Assembly (NCBI RefSeq): GCF_002205675.1 | Contig: NZ_NISK01000001.1 | Span: forward strand, 863,054 to 927,053 | Direction of reading: 5' to 3' | From: Sphingopyxis bauzanensis | Lineage (GTDB): Bacteria; Pseudomonadota; Alphaproteobacteria; Sphingomonadales; Sphingomonadaceae | DNA length: 64,000 bases | In this document: positions 34,713 through 42,074 of the stretch, in pieces | How positions within the stretch are numbered: the first letter of the stretch is position 1 | Layout of the letters: every line of letters starts with the position of its first letter | The notes under the pieces: generated by a model | Database searches by the model: none | What the model was told of the DNA's origin: nothing | What the model saw: only the letters and a program-made list of their open reading frames with translations | Program-made: the position numbers and the translations under genes

Positions 34713-35195
34713 TCAGCCCCGCACCGCGGCTTCGATCGCCGCGATGTCGATCTTTTTCATCGTCATCATCGCGTCGAACGCGCGCTTGGCGACCGCCTTG
34801 TCGGAATTGGTCGTCGCTTCGAGCAGGACGCGCGGGGTGATCTGCCACGACACCCCCCATTTATCCTTGCACCACCCGCACACGCTTTCGGTGCCGCCAT
34901 TGCCGGTGATCGCATCCCACAATCGGTCGGTTTCTTCCTGCGTGTCGGTGTGGACGACGAAAGAAAAGGCTTCGCTATGCTTGAAGATCGGCGGGCCGTT
35001 GAGCCCAAGGCAGGGGGCGCCGAGCAGCGTAAATTCGACCGTCAGGACATCGCCTTCCTTGCCACCGGGGGTGTCGGTGGGCGAACGGTGGACCGCTCCG
35101 ACATGGCTGTCGGCAAAGGTGTTGGCATAGAAACTGGCGGCTTCTTCGGCATCGCCTTCGTACCACAGGCACAGGGTCAGGGGGGTCTTGCTCAT
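34713..35195 (-). CDS. PhnB-like VOC-fold protein
   Basis: This 160-residue protein is of the PhnB / 3-demethylubiquinone-methyltransferase-like type in the glyoxalase superfamily. Landmarks are TLCLWYEGDAEEAASFYANTF at the start, EFTLLGAPCLGLNGPP in the middle, CGWCKDKWGVSWQITP and the closing MMTMKKIDIAAIEAAV. The ATG at 35195 is preceded by AAGGAGAG. Members are not proven methyltransferases; ligand and reaction are unknown. Confidence 0.88.
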   Translation of the reverse strand: MSKTPLTLCLWYEGDAEEAASFYANTFADSHVGAVHRSPTDTPGGKEGDVLTVEFTLLGAPCLGLNGPPIFKHSEAFSFVVHTDTQEETDRLWDAITGNGGTESVCGWCKDKWGVSWQITPRVLLEATTNSDKAVAKRAFDAMMTMKKIDIAAIEAAVRG

Positions 35196-35223
35196 CGTCT
35201 CTCCTTTACTTTCTTGGGGAGAT

Positions 35224-36021
35224 TCAGGATTTTCGCGGGCCGACAAAGCCGATCGCCGCGCCCTGCGGATCGATCGCGTTCATCGCATATTCGCCGCCCG
35301 GAATTGCCATCGGTTCGTTGGTGATGGTGCCGCCGTTCGCGGCCACCGCGGCGCGCGCGCGGTCGATGTCGTCAACGCCGATATAGAAATTCCACACCGG
35401 CGCCGGATAACCTTCCATCAGCGGCATCACTGCCCCGATGCCGACTTGGCCACACTGGATGAAGCGGTAGGCGCCGAGTTCACCCATCGGCATTTCGCCC
35501 TCCTGTCCCCAGCCGAAATGCTTGGTGTAGAAACGCACTGCAGCGTCGGGGTCCGACGTCGCCAGCTCGTTCCAGCGGATGCGCTGCGGCTCGGTCATCG
35601 AAAACACATCGCTTGTCCCCTCCGGCGCGCCCAAGGGCGGGATCGGGTCCATGATGTAAAAGGGCGCGCCTTGCGGGTCGGTGACCATCGCGATGCGCCC
35701 GACGGGCAAGTCGGTCGCGGGCATCTGCACCGCACCGCCATCGGCCTTGATCGCGTCGACGGCGGCGTCGACATCGTCGACCTCAAGGTAACCGATCCAG
35801 AGCGGCCGTGCGCCACCGGCAAGCATATCGGCGTTCAGCGCGAGCACCCCGCCGGCATTGCCGCCGTCGCTGCGCCCGATCATGCGGTAATCCATTCCCC
35901 CGACAGCGGGATCGGCGTGGCTGGCGATCGTCCAGCCAACCACCGCGCCATAAAAGGTGGCGGCGCCGGCGGGATCGGGGGTCATCAGTTCGTACCAGAT
36001 GATATTGGCGGGCTTGCTCAT
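35224..36021 (-). CDS. Two-domain VOC (glyoxalase-fold) protein
   Basis: This 265-residue protein contains two VOC domains: residues ~5-125 (IIWYELMTPDPAGAATFYGAVVGW...DPQGAPFYIMDP) and ~142-262 (IRWNELATSDPDAAVRFYTKHFGW...DPQGAAIGFVGP). The repeat of similar motifs shows internal duplication, as in known two-domain glyoxalase/bleomycin-resistance-like proteins. The ATG at 36021 follows GAGGAGG. It lies 28 bp from the PhnB-type gene. Its ligand is unknown. Confidence 0.9.
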   Translation of the reverse strand: MSKPANIIWYELMTPDPAGAATFYGAVVGWTIASHADPAVGGMDYRMIGRSDGGNAGGVLALNADMLAGGARPLWIGYLEVDDVDAAVDAIKADGGAVQMPATDLPVGRIAMVTDPQGAPFYIMDPIPPLGAPEGTSDVFSMTEPQRIRWNELATSDPDAAVRFYTKHFGWGQEGEMPMGELGAYRFIQCGQVGIGAVMPLMEGYPAPVWNFYIGVDDIDRARAAVAANGGTITNEPMAIPGGEYAMNAIDPQGAAIGFVGPRKS

Positions 36022-36055
36022 CGTCTTCCTCCTCAGAAAAAGGGAACCGCGTTCG

Positions 36056-36355
36056 TCAGATTCTATGCAGCCGCAGCGGCTTCACATTTTCGCGCGCGAT
36101 GACGCCGCGCGCTTCCAGGTCGAGCTGGACACCCTTCAGCCACCAGCCCGCTTTCGCGCCGCCGGGAAAAAGATCGTCCGGCAGGCGCGGCAGCACGCCG
36201 GTCTTGACTTCGGCGACGGTCAGCCCCGGCGCCTGTTGTGGCACGACCGCATGCAGCGCGGCTTTCATCGCGTCATATTTCGCCTTGTCGACGCGCACGA
36301 CATGGCCGGGGCTTGAAATGCTCAACATTTCGACGCGTTCGATGGTTTTCGTCAC
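36056..36355 (-). CDS. Small conserved protein, DUF6958-like
   Basis: The GTG at 36355, preceded by GAGGAGA, gives a 99-residue soluble protein: a short N-terminal IERVEMLSISSPGHVVRVDKAKYDAM part and a PGLTVAEVKTGVLPRLPDDLFPGGAKAGWWLKGVQLDLEARG part. The second half resembles a winged-helix-like DUF6958 family member as I recall it; the assignment is tentative. It is in the middle of the detoxification-type run, with a repeat-bearing gap on its upstream side. Confidence 0.7.
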   Translation of the reverse strand: MTKTIERVEMLSISSPGHVVRVDKAKYDAMKAALHAVVPQQAPGLTVAEVKTGVLPRLPDDLFPGGAKAGWWLKGVQLDLEARGVIARENVKPLRLHRI

Positions 36356-36361
36356 CGGACT

Positions 36362-36503
36362 TCTCCTCTCGATCCTCCTTGCCGCGAAGCGATGGGGAGG
36401 GGGACCGCCGCGAAGCGGGGGTGGAGGGGCCGCAACGTCGCGCCATGGCCTCTCCGTTAGCCCTCCGGGCTGTGTCCCCCATGGCTGCGCCACAGGGAGG
36501 ATC
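36362..36503. repeat. Repeat-bearing gap inside the accessory operon
   Basis: The 154-bp gap between the DUF1428 gene and the DUF6958-like gene holds CCGCGAAGCG-type palindromes near 36382-36420 and, at 36475-36502, the motif TCCCCCATGGCTGCGCCACA followed by GGGAGGAT. Related motifs occur at 44862-44894 and 60041-60068 (reverse orientation). It is the only gap above 100 bp in the run and may mark an internal processing or termination point. Confidence 0.55.
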
Positions 36504-36509
36504 ATGGCG

Positions 36510-37229
36510 TCACGCCTCGACGATCGGCGCGAAGCCGCCATAGATCATGCGCTTGCCGTCGAACGGAACTTCGCTGCCGTCGGGCTGCATTCGTTCGTCG
36601 GCCATCACCTTTTCCCAGCCCGCGACGCGCGCTACTTTGCTCGGCCATTCGACCCAGCTGAACACGACGGTCTCGCCGTCCTGCCTGTGCACCGCACGGG
36701 CATAATCGGTCACCTTGCCGTCGGGGACATCGTCGCCCCACGCCTCGACGACGCGCGTCGCGCCATGGTCGCGGAACACCTGCGATGCCTTTTCGGCCAG
36801 CGCGCGATAGGCGTCCTTGTTGCCGTCGGGAACGGGCACGACATAGCCATCGGCATAACCCATCGCGCCGCTCGCGCGGTCATCGACGATCGCATCAAAG
36901 CCGCCGATGATCATCCGTTTCGCGTCGAACGGCATCGCTTCGCCCATGCTCTGCATCCGCGGGTCGCTCATCATCTTTTCGTTCGCCGCGTCGCGGGTGG
37001 CCTTGTCGGGATATTCGAACCAGCTGAACACGACGGTTTCGTCATCCTTCGCCTGCACCGCGCCCTTCAGGTCGTTGACCTTGCCGTCGGGCACATCGTC
37101 GCCCCACGCCTCGACCATCCGCGCCACGCCGAACTCCTTGAACAGGGGGACGGCGTCGGCGGCATGTTGGCGATACGCTTCCTTGTTGGCGGTCGGCACC
37201 GCCACGACAAATCCTTCAACATAGGTCAT
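36510..37229 (-). CDS. Tandem DUF1428 protein (two fused domains)
   Basis: This 239-residue protein consists of two DUF1428 domains, each normally a stand-alone ~117-residue ferredoxin-like-fold protein. The first runs from MTYVEGFVVAVPTANKEAYR to RMIIGGFDAIVDD; the second from YADGYVVPVPDGNKDAYR to RMIYGGFAPIVEA. Both share VVEAWGDDVPDGKV-type and DETVVFSW-type segments and are roughly half identical by eye. The ATG at 37229 follows AAGGAGAG. The fusion could mimic the dimer usual for such folds. Function of the family is unknown. Confidence 0.88.
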   Translation of the reverse strand: MTYVEGFVVAVPTANKEAYRQHAADAVPLFKEFGVARMVEAWGDDVPDGKVNDLKGAVQAKDDETVVFSWFEYPDKATRDAANEKMMSDPRMQSMGEAMPFDAKRMIIGGFDAIVDDRASGAMGYADGYVVPVPDGNKDAYRALAEKASQVFRDHGATRVVEAWGDDVPDGKVTDYARAVHRQDGETVVFSWVEWPSKVARVAGWEKVMADERMQPDGSEVPFDGKRMIYGGFAPIVEA

Positions 37230-37258
37230 CTTGTCTCTCCTTAAGGGGGGTAGAAAAT

Positions 37259-37927
37259 TCAGGCCGTAACTGGCTCTTCTTTGAATGATGCCAGCTGCGC
37301 ATCCATCGCGCGCTGGAACGCCGGACGGCCCGTGCAGCGATCGAGATAGGCGGCCAGCTGCGGATATTCGGCGATCAGTCCCGCCTCGACGCCTTCGCGC
37401 AGTACCGTCGCCATCGCGATGTCGGCGATGCTGAAATCGCCGAGCAGATAGGCTTTGTCGCCCAGCGCATCGGACAGGCGGCCAAATCGTGTGCGGATGA
37501 AGTCGATTAGGCCGGGACGGCGCAGCTTCGCCCATTCTTCGTCATTCGAAAAAATATCGACATTGCCCAACTCGAACATCATCGGCTCGACGCTGTTCAG
37601 CGCCGCGAACACCCAGGCGGTGGCGTCGGCGCGGGCCTGCGCACCGGTCGGCAGCAACCGCGCGTCCTTTGCGGCCAGATGCAGCATGATCGCGCCGCTT
37701 TCGAACAAGGTGATGTCGCCGTCGCGCAGCACCGGCACCTGCCCCCAGGGTTGCAGGCGGTAATGATCGGCGGGGCGATCGACCGCGCTGATCAGTTTCT
37801 CGGCATAATCGAGTCCCAGCTCCTCGCACGCCCAGCGCGGACGCAGGTCGCGGACGAAGCCGCGCGCGAAGTCGGGAACCCAGTCGAATGCGATGATTTC
37901 GATATCGGCGTCGGGATTGACGGGCAT
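37259..37927 (-). CDS. Glutathione S-transferase family protein
   Basis: This 222-residue GST has an N-terminal domain with FVRDLRPRWACEELGLDY, the GQVPVLRDGDITLFESGAIMLHL stretch containing the cis-Pro and the glutathione-binding ES pair, and a C-terminal helical domain with LLGDFSIADIAMATVL. The ATG at 37927 has AAGGAGAG upstream. It belongs to the TetR-led run, 29 bp before the DUF1428 gene. The active residue is not evident (no Ser/Cys/Tyr at the usual position), so it might be a binding protein rather than a transferase. Confidence 0.88.
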   Translation of the reverse strand: MPVNPDADIEIIAFDWVPDFARGFVRDLRPRWACEELGLDYAEKLISAVDRPADHYRLQPWGQVPVLRDGDITLFESGAIMLHLAAKDARLLPTGAQARADATAWVFAALNSVEPMMFELGNVDIFSNDEEWAKLRRPGLIDFIRTRFGRLSDALGDKAYLLGDFSIADIAMATVLREGVEAGLIAEYPQLAAYLDRCTGRPAFQRAMDAQLASFKEEPVTA

Positions 37928-37953
37928 ATTCTCTCTCCTTGCGGGCCAGGGGG

Positions 37954-38936
37954 TCAGAAAAAACCGGCGGGCATCGGCGGCGTGGCATCGTCCAGAAAGG
38001 GGATCACTTGCGCCGCGATCGTCGGCGCCTCGGCCATGACGCCGATGTGCGATGTCGCGGGCAGGATCGACAGGCGCGCCTTGGGGGCGGCGGTCATGAA
38101 ACCCTGCGTCGCGGTCGCGATGTCGCCGCCGCCGCGCAGCTTGAACAGCTTGATGCATGGTCAAAGGTGACGCCATCGGCATCGCCCAATATGACCATGG
38201 TCCTGCCCGGAATCGCCCGCAACTGGGCGTCGCTAAAGGCAAAGGGCGTGGCATCGATGTGCTTGATCGCCGCGACCAGGTCGGGAAAGGCGTCGGGGGT
38301 GGGCGACAGCCTTTTATACTCGGTTTCCATCGGGGTGCCGGCGAACATTTCGGGGGTCATCTGTGCGATGCCCGCCAACACTTCCGGAATCCAGCCGTCG
38401 AGGCTGGCGGCGCCCGATATGATGACCTGTTTGCCGACGCGGTCGGGGTGGCGCACCGCCATGGCGATCGCCGTGCTGCCGCCCATCGAATATCCCAGCA
38501 CATCGGCGCGCTTGATGCCCAGCGACGCCAGCACCGCGACGGCATCGTCGGCCATCTGGTCGTAACTCAGCGCGCCGCGAACCTTGCCGGTGCGGCCGTG
38601 GCCGCGCGCGTCGATCGTAATGACGGGGCGCGATGCGGCAAAGGGGGTGACGAACGGCGCCATCGCCTCGCCCGACATGAAGGCACCATGCAGCACCAGC
38701 AACGGCGTCTGCTTCGACGCCAGATCGCCATGCACCGCATAATCGAGGCGCAGGCCATTGACCTCGGCATAACCCGTTTTGGCGGCGCTTGCGGACGCTG
38801 TCGCAGTGGCAGGCTGCTGGGCGTTCGCGGGCTCGGGAACCGCCGCGACGACCGCGGCGCTGGCCAGCAGGGCAAGTGCAGCGGCGACGCCAGGATGGCG
38901 GCGACGGAAAATCTGGAGGGGAGGAAAGGCTATCAT
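37954..38936 (-). pseudogene. Exported alpha/beta hydrolase disrupted by a frameshift near the C-terminus
   Basis: From ATG 38936 (after AGAGGA) the frame encodes a signal peptide (ALALLASAAVVAAVPEPANA), an HGAF oxyanion loop and the nucleophile elbow GYSMGG, as in lipase/esterase-type hydrolases. At about 38148-38160 the frame changes: the sequence reads GVTFDHA and then nonsense ending at 38094. The other frame continues with IKLFKLRGGGDIATATQGF, then LPATSHIGVMAE and a stop at 37954. One missing base at the junction explains this. The SHIG segment should carry the catalytic His, so the truncated product probably lacks activity. A sequencing error is possible. Confidence 0.82.
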
Positions 38937-38964
38937 AATATGTCCTCTTGGATTGGCGCGGCCT

Positions 38965-39183
38965 CTAGGTCCGCTTCCCTTTGATAAAGGCGACGATCGA
39001 CATCGCGTGGCCGTGGCCGAGGTCGAAATCACCCTTGAGCCAGTCTATCACCGCACCGGGCTTGACCCCCGGCGCGAGGCCGCTCTCGTCAGCCAGGCCC
39101 CTGTCGATCGCCAGCGCCTTCAGGTCGGCGGCCGACTTGCCGATCTTGGCCTCGACATTGTCGAGATAGGCTTGGAAACTCAT
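38965..39183 (-). CDS. DUF4287-domain small protein
   Basis: This 72-residue acidic-to-neutral protein starts SFQAYLDNVEAKIGKSAADL and ends DLGHGHAMSIVAFIKGK, the characteristic ends of DUF4287 proteins. It lies between the VOC gene and the hydrolase pseudogene in the same orientation. Related domains are found fused to DUF5655 or alone; no function is established. Confidence 0.85.
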   Translation of the reverse strand: MSFQAYLDNVEAKIGKSAADLKALAIDRGLADESGLAPGVKPGAVIDWLKGDFDLGHGHAMSIVAFIKGKRT

Positions 39184-39254
39184 CGTCGATCTCCCTTCGG
39201 GAGGGGAGCGGCGGCCGTTGCAAGGGTGGCCGTCCGTTCCCCTCCGCGGTTCGG

Positions 39255-39692
39255 TCAGGCGGAGGCTTCGGCAGGCTCACCGGCGGGGATCGCGGCGGGG
39301 TCCATCCACATCACTTCCCAGATATGGCCGTCGGGATCTTCGAAGCTGCGACCGTACATGAAGTCGCCATATTCCTGGGTCGGAGTCGGGTCGGCCTTGC
39401 CGCCCGCGGCGGTCGCCTTGGCAACCTGCGCATCGACTTCGGCGCGGCTGTCGGCGGACACGCAGAGCAGCACCTGCGCCGTCCTATGCGCGTCGGGGAT
39501 CGTCTTTGACGTGAAGGTTGCCCATTTTTCATGCGTCAGCAGCATGACGTGGATCGATCCTTCGGCGACGACCATGCACGCGGCGGTGTCGTCGGTGAAG
39601 GCGGGGTTGTTGACCGCGCCGACCGCTTCATAAAAGGCCTGCGACCGGGCAAGGTCGGTCACCGGCAGGTTCACAAAAATCATCTGAGGCAT
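39255..39692 (-). CDS. Glyoxalase/VOC-fold protein
   Basis: This 145-residue protein of the VOC superfamily has IFVNLPVTDLARSQAFYEAVG at the start, VMLLTHEKWATFT in the middle and FEDPDGHIWEVMWMDP at the end, where the His/Glu pair are typical metal ligands. Members resemble lactoylglutathione-lyase-like and extradiol-dioxygenase-like proteins; the substrate is unknown. It is the first gene after tetR in the run, with a good AAGGAGAG site before the ATG. Confidence 0.9.
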   Translation of the reverse strand: MPQMIFVNLPVTDLARSQAFYEAVGAVNNPAFTDDTAACMVVAEGSIHVMLLTHEKWATFTSKTIPDAHRTAQVLLCVSADSRAEVDAQVAKATAAGGKADPTPTQEYGDFMYGRSFEDPDGHIWEVMWMDPAAIPAGEPAEASA

Positions 39693-39763
39693 CGTCTCTC
39701 TCCTTGGGGGGTAGCTTGGGGCAAGTCAGCGCGGGGGCGCCGTCGGGGCAATTACCTGCCACG

Positions 39764-40459
39764 TCATGACGCGCCGGGCGGTGCGAACGACATGCCGATA
39801 TAACGCTTCAGGTGGGTGACGCTTTCCCGCGCAATCGCCGGATCGTTCGTCGTTTTGGCCAGGATGAAGCTACCTTGCAGCACCGCCTGGATATGCTGTG
39901 CCAGCCCGAGCGCGGTAACATCTTCGGGGGCGCCATAGCGTGCCATCGTCGCTTCGATGTCGGGGGTCAGCGCCGCGCAATAGGCGTTGATGCTCGCCTC
40001 GCACGCGGCGCGAATCGCGTCGCTCGTCGCAAAGGCTTCCTGCACCATCGTGCCGACGAAACAGGTGAACTCCTCGACCGGGCCGTCAAGCATTGCAAAG
40101 CGGAAATCGATATGGCCGATCAGCCGCGCGAGGGGATCATCCAGTTTTGTGTGCGGCGGCATTTCGAACATCGGCCGCGCGCGCTCGGTCCACGCCTCGG
40201 CCGCGGCGACCGCCAGCGCTTCCTTCGAAGCGAAATGATGGAAAAAGGCGCCCTTGGTCACCCCCGCTGCGGCGCAAATCTGATCGACCGTTGTTGCGGC
40301 ATAGCCCTGCTTGCGCACCGTGCTGTGCGCCGCCGCAATCAACGCAGCCCGCGCGCTGCCGCGCGGCGCACGTACCGCGGCGATACCGGCCCCGACGCCT
40401 GCCACCGCAATGGCGGAGGGGCGGGACTCGGGGGTCGAAGCGGGCTGATTCGGGTTCAT
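39764..40459 (-). CDS. TetR-family regulator of the VOC/GST run
   Basis: This 231-residue TetR regulator (from ATG 40459) has its HTH in GYAATTVDQICAAAGVTKGAFFHHFASKEALAVA and a C-terminal ligand domain. A Gly/Ala-rich N-terminal extension of about 30 residues precedes the DNA-binding domain. The promoter (-35 40490-40495, -10 40467-40472) places the likely start of transcription about at the ATG, so the mRNA may be leaderless; an ATG at 40471 overlaps the operator and is less likely. It lies 71 bp upstream of the VOC gene in the same direction, consistent with repression of the whole run and of itself. Confidence 0.88.
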   Translation of the reverse strand: MNPNQPASTPESRPSAIAVAGVGAGIAAVRAPRGSARAALIAAAHSTVRKQGYAATTVDQICAAAGVTKGAFFHHFASKEALAVAAAEAWTERARPMFEMPPHTKLDDPLARLIGHIDFRFAMLDGPVEEFTCFVGTMVQEAFATSDAIRAACEASINAYCAALTPDIEATMARYGAPEDVTALGLAQHIQAVLQGSFILAKTTNDPAIARESVTHLKRYIGMSFAPPGAS

Positions 40460-40466
40460 GTAAATT

Positions 40467-40495
40467 GACATACCGACTGGTTGGTATGTTGTCAA
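40467..40495 (-). promoter_or_regulatory. tetR promoter with operator palindrome in the spacer
   Basis: On the minus strand TTGACA (40490-40495) and TATGTC (40467-40472) stand 17 bp apart, a near-consensus sigma-70 promoter. A 22-bp palindrome covers 40468-40489: ACATACCGAC, TG, GTTGGTATGT, with 9 of 10 arm positions matching. It fills the spacer and the -10, as expected of a TetR autorepression operator. Confidence 0.78.
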
Positions 40496-40633
40496 ACCCC
40501 GAAGTGGCCTACGCTACGTGGCACCCTGCCTTGGCGAGGGGGGCTTTCCGCCAACATCCCAACCGGTACAAAAGGCGACTCGACCGCGCCCCACTTTGCG
40601 GCCAAAACGCAAAAGTACAAAAAAGGAACATTA

Positions 40634-41080
40634 ATGGTCGCGATCGAATTCACTGTCGCCTGTCTGGGGCTTGAGGCGCGCGGGGTCGAAGCGCAGTGCC
40701 GGATCATCTCCGGCCCGCTGCTCGACCGCGTCGACCTCCACGTCGAGGTGCAGGCGGTCAGCGCCGCCGACCTCGTGCTGCCGCCCCCGGCCGAGGGCAG
40801 CGCCGAGGCGGCAGCCCGCGTCGCCGCGCGCTACGCCGATCACAAGGCGTGCACGAACGCCGAAATCGACGGCGAATTCATGGAGGCGGTCGCGACCCCC
40901 GACGAGACTGGACGCAAATTGCTTGCACAGGCGGCCGAGGCGATACGGCTGTCGGCGCGCGGCTATACGCGAATATTGCGCGTGGCGAGGACGATCGCTG
41001 ACCTTGCAGGCGCCGCCGACGTCGGGCGCATCCATATCGCCGAAGCACTGAGCTACTGGCGGCAGGCGCCAAGGAACTGA
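40634..41080 (+). pseudogene. Internally deleted comM/yifB (Mg-chelatase-like ATPase) remnant
   Basis: A 148-residue open frame starts MVAIEFTVACLGLEARGVEAQC, the typical N-terminus of ComM/YifB proteins. It passes directly into SGPLLDRVDLHVEVQAV and LSARGYTRILRVARTIADL, which belong to the C-terminal Mg_chelatase_C region. About 330-350 residues, including the whole AAA+ ATPase and Lon-type domains expected of the ~500-residue family, are missing. The junction keeps the frame and the gene keeps a good AAAGGAAC ribosome binding site, so a short product may still be made. ATP-dependent branch-migration activity must be lost. Confidence 0.83.
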
Positions 41081-41376
41081 TGCTCGCCTTCGAAGCCGAC
41101 ATCATCGAATGGCGCGGCCCGCCGCCCTATCTGTTCGCGCCCATCCCCGATCATCTGGTCGGTGAGGTTCATTATGCCGCGCGCGAAGCGAGCTATGGCT
41201 GGGGTATGGTGCCGGTGACGGCGCAGATCGGCACGACCGAATTCACCACCTCGCTGTTTCGACGCGGCGACACCTATGTGCTGCCGATCAAGGTCGCGGT
41301 GCAGCGCGCCGAGGGGTTGGGACTCGGTGACCGGATCGGCGTCACGATGCAGATCAGCAGCGTCATCCGCCGCTGA
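41080..41376 (+). CDS. DUF1905-domain protein
   Basis: This 98-residue protein matches DUF1905: FEADIIEWRGPPPYLFAPIP at the start, YGWGMVPVTAQIGTTEFTTSLF in the middle and the closing VQRAEGLGLGDRIGVTMQI. The fold is a small beta barrel of unknown function. The start overlaps the stop of the comM remnant (TGATG), so its translation may depend on that remnant being translated. It converges with the DUF2945 gene with a 14-bp overlap. Confidence 0.88.
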   Translation: MLAFEADIIEWRGPPPYLFAPIPDHLVGEVHYAAREASYGWGMVPVTAQIGTTEFTTSLFRRGDTYVLPIKVAVQRAEGLGLGDRIGVTMQISSVIRR

Positions 41377-41584
41377 GTTCGCTGCCGAGTTTGAGCACCT
41401 CGCGCCCGTCGATCATTTCGATCAGATAGGCGGGGTTGGCGGCCGAGCCGTTGCGGACGATCCGCGCCCCCTTGATGATGCGCTCGACGCGCGTCTCGAA
41501 GCGTTCGGCGATCCGCCCATGCGCTTCACCGCGGCCCCAGGTCCAATGGACATGGGCGTCGATGTCGAATTGGTGCGGGGTCAT
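41363..41584 (-). CDS. DUF2945 (Tudor-like, HVA1-type) small protein
   Basis: This 73-residue protein contains VHWTWGRGEAHGRIAERF followed by VERIIKGARIVRNGSAANPAYLIE and VLKLGSEL, the complete pattern of the DUF2945 / hypervirulence-associated Tudor-like domain. The ATG at 41584 starts MTPHQFDIDAHV. It lies 22 bp downstream of the bactofilin gene on the same strand. Function unknown. Confidence 0.88.
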   Translation of the reverse strand: MTPHQFDIDAHVHWTWGRGEAHGRIAERFETRVERIIKGARIVRNGSAANPAYLIEMIDGREVLKLGSELSGG

Positions 41585-41606
41585 GCGATCCCGGCGCGGA
41601 GCGGGG

Positions 41607-42074
41607 TCAGATGCCCAGCGCCGACTTGTTCTCGACGACTTCCAGCGGCGGCGGGGCTTTGGCCACGCCTGCACCGTGGCGACGGTGCGCCAGCTTGCCG
41701 TCGACCTTGCCGCCGTTTTCGATCGTGATATTTTCATACACGACATCGCCGGTGATCCGTGCAGTGGTGTGGACGATCAGTGTCTTGGCCTCGATCGAGC
41801 CATCGACCAGGCCCGCAATCTTCGCGGTCTCGGCGACGACTGCGCCCTTGATCTCGCTTGCTTCGCCCTGGACCAGGTTGGCGCATTTCAGGTCGCCGTC
41901 GATTTTGCCGTCGACGTGCAGGTCGACGCTGGCGGCAACATTGCCGGTGACAACGACATCCGATCCCAGGATCGAAAAGGTCGTGTGCCGCGCGCCGGTC
42001 GCCATCTTAGCGGGCACCCCGGGCAGTGATGGCACCGACTCGCTGTCGGGCGTCGTTTTTGACTTCGAGAACAT
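41607..42074 (-). CDS. Bactofilin
   Basis: Bactofilins polymerise into filaments that scaffold cell-wall enzymes. The 155-residue protein has a disordered N-terminus (MFSKSKTTPDSES), a right-handed beta-helix core from about residue 33 (FSILGSDVVVTGNV...LHVDGKIDGDLKC...IKGAVVAETAKIAGLVDGSI) with repeating hydrophobic/Gly pattern, and a short basic/Pro-rich tail. Its start lies 68 nt inside the end of the M23 peptidase gene, and the pair is known in alphaproteobacteria as a functional unit for wall remodelling. Confidence 0.93.
   Translation of the reverse strand: MFSKSKTTPDSESVPSLPGVPAKMATGARHTTFSILGSDVVVTGNVAASVDLHVDGKIDGDLKCANLVQGEASEIKGAVVAETAKIAGLVDGSIEAKTLIVHTTARITGDVVYENITIENGGKVDGKLAHRRHGAGVAKAPPPLEVVENKSALGI

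Noticed and set aside
40600..40636. LexA-type SOS box before the comM remnant (GTAC...GAAC)
   Set aside because: The spacing is 6 rather than 7 and the first half site is GTAC, so it does not match the alphaproteobacterial consensus well.
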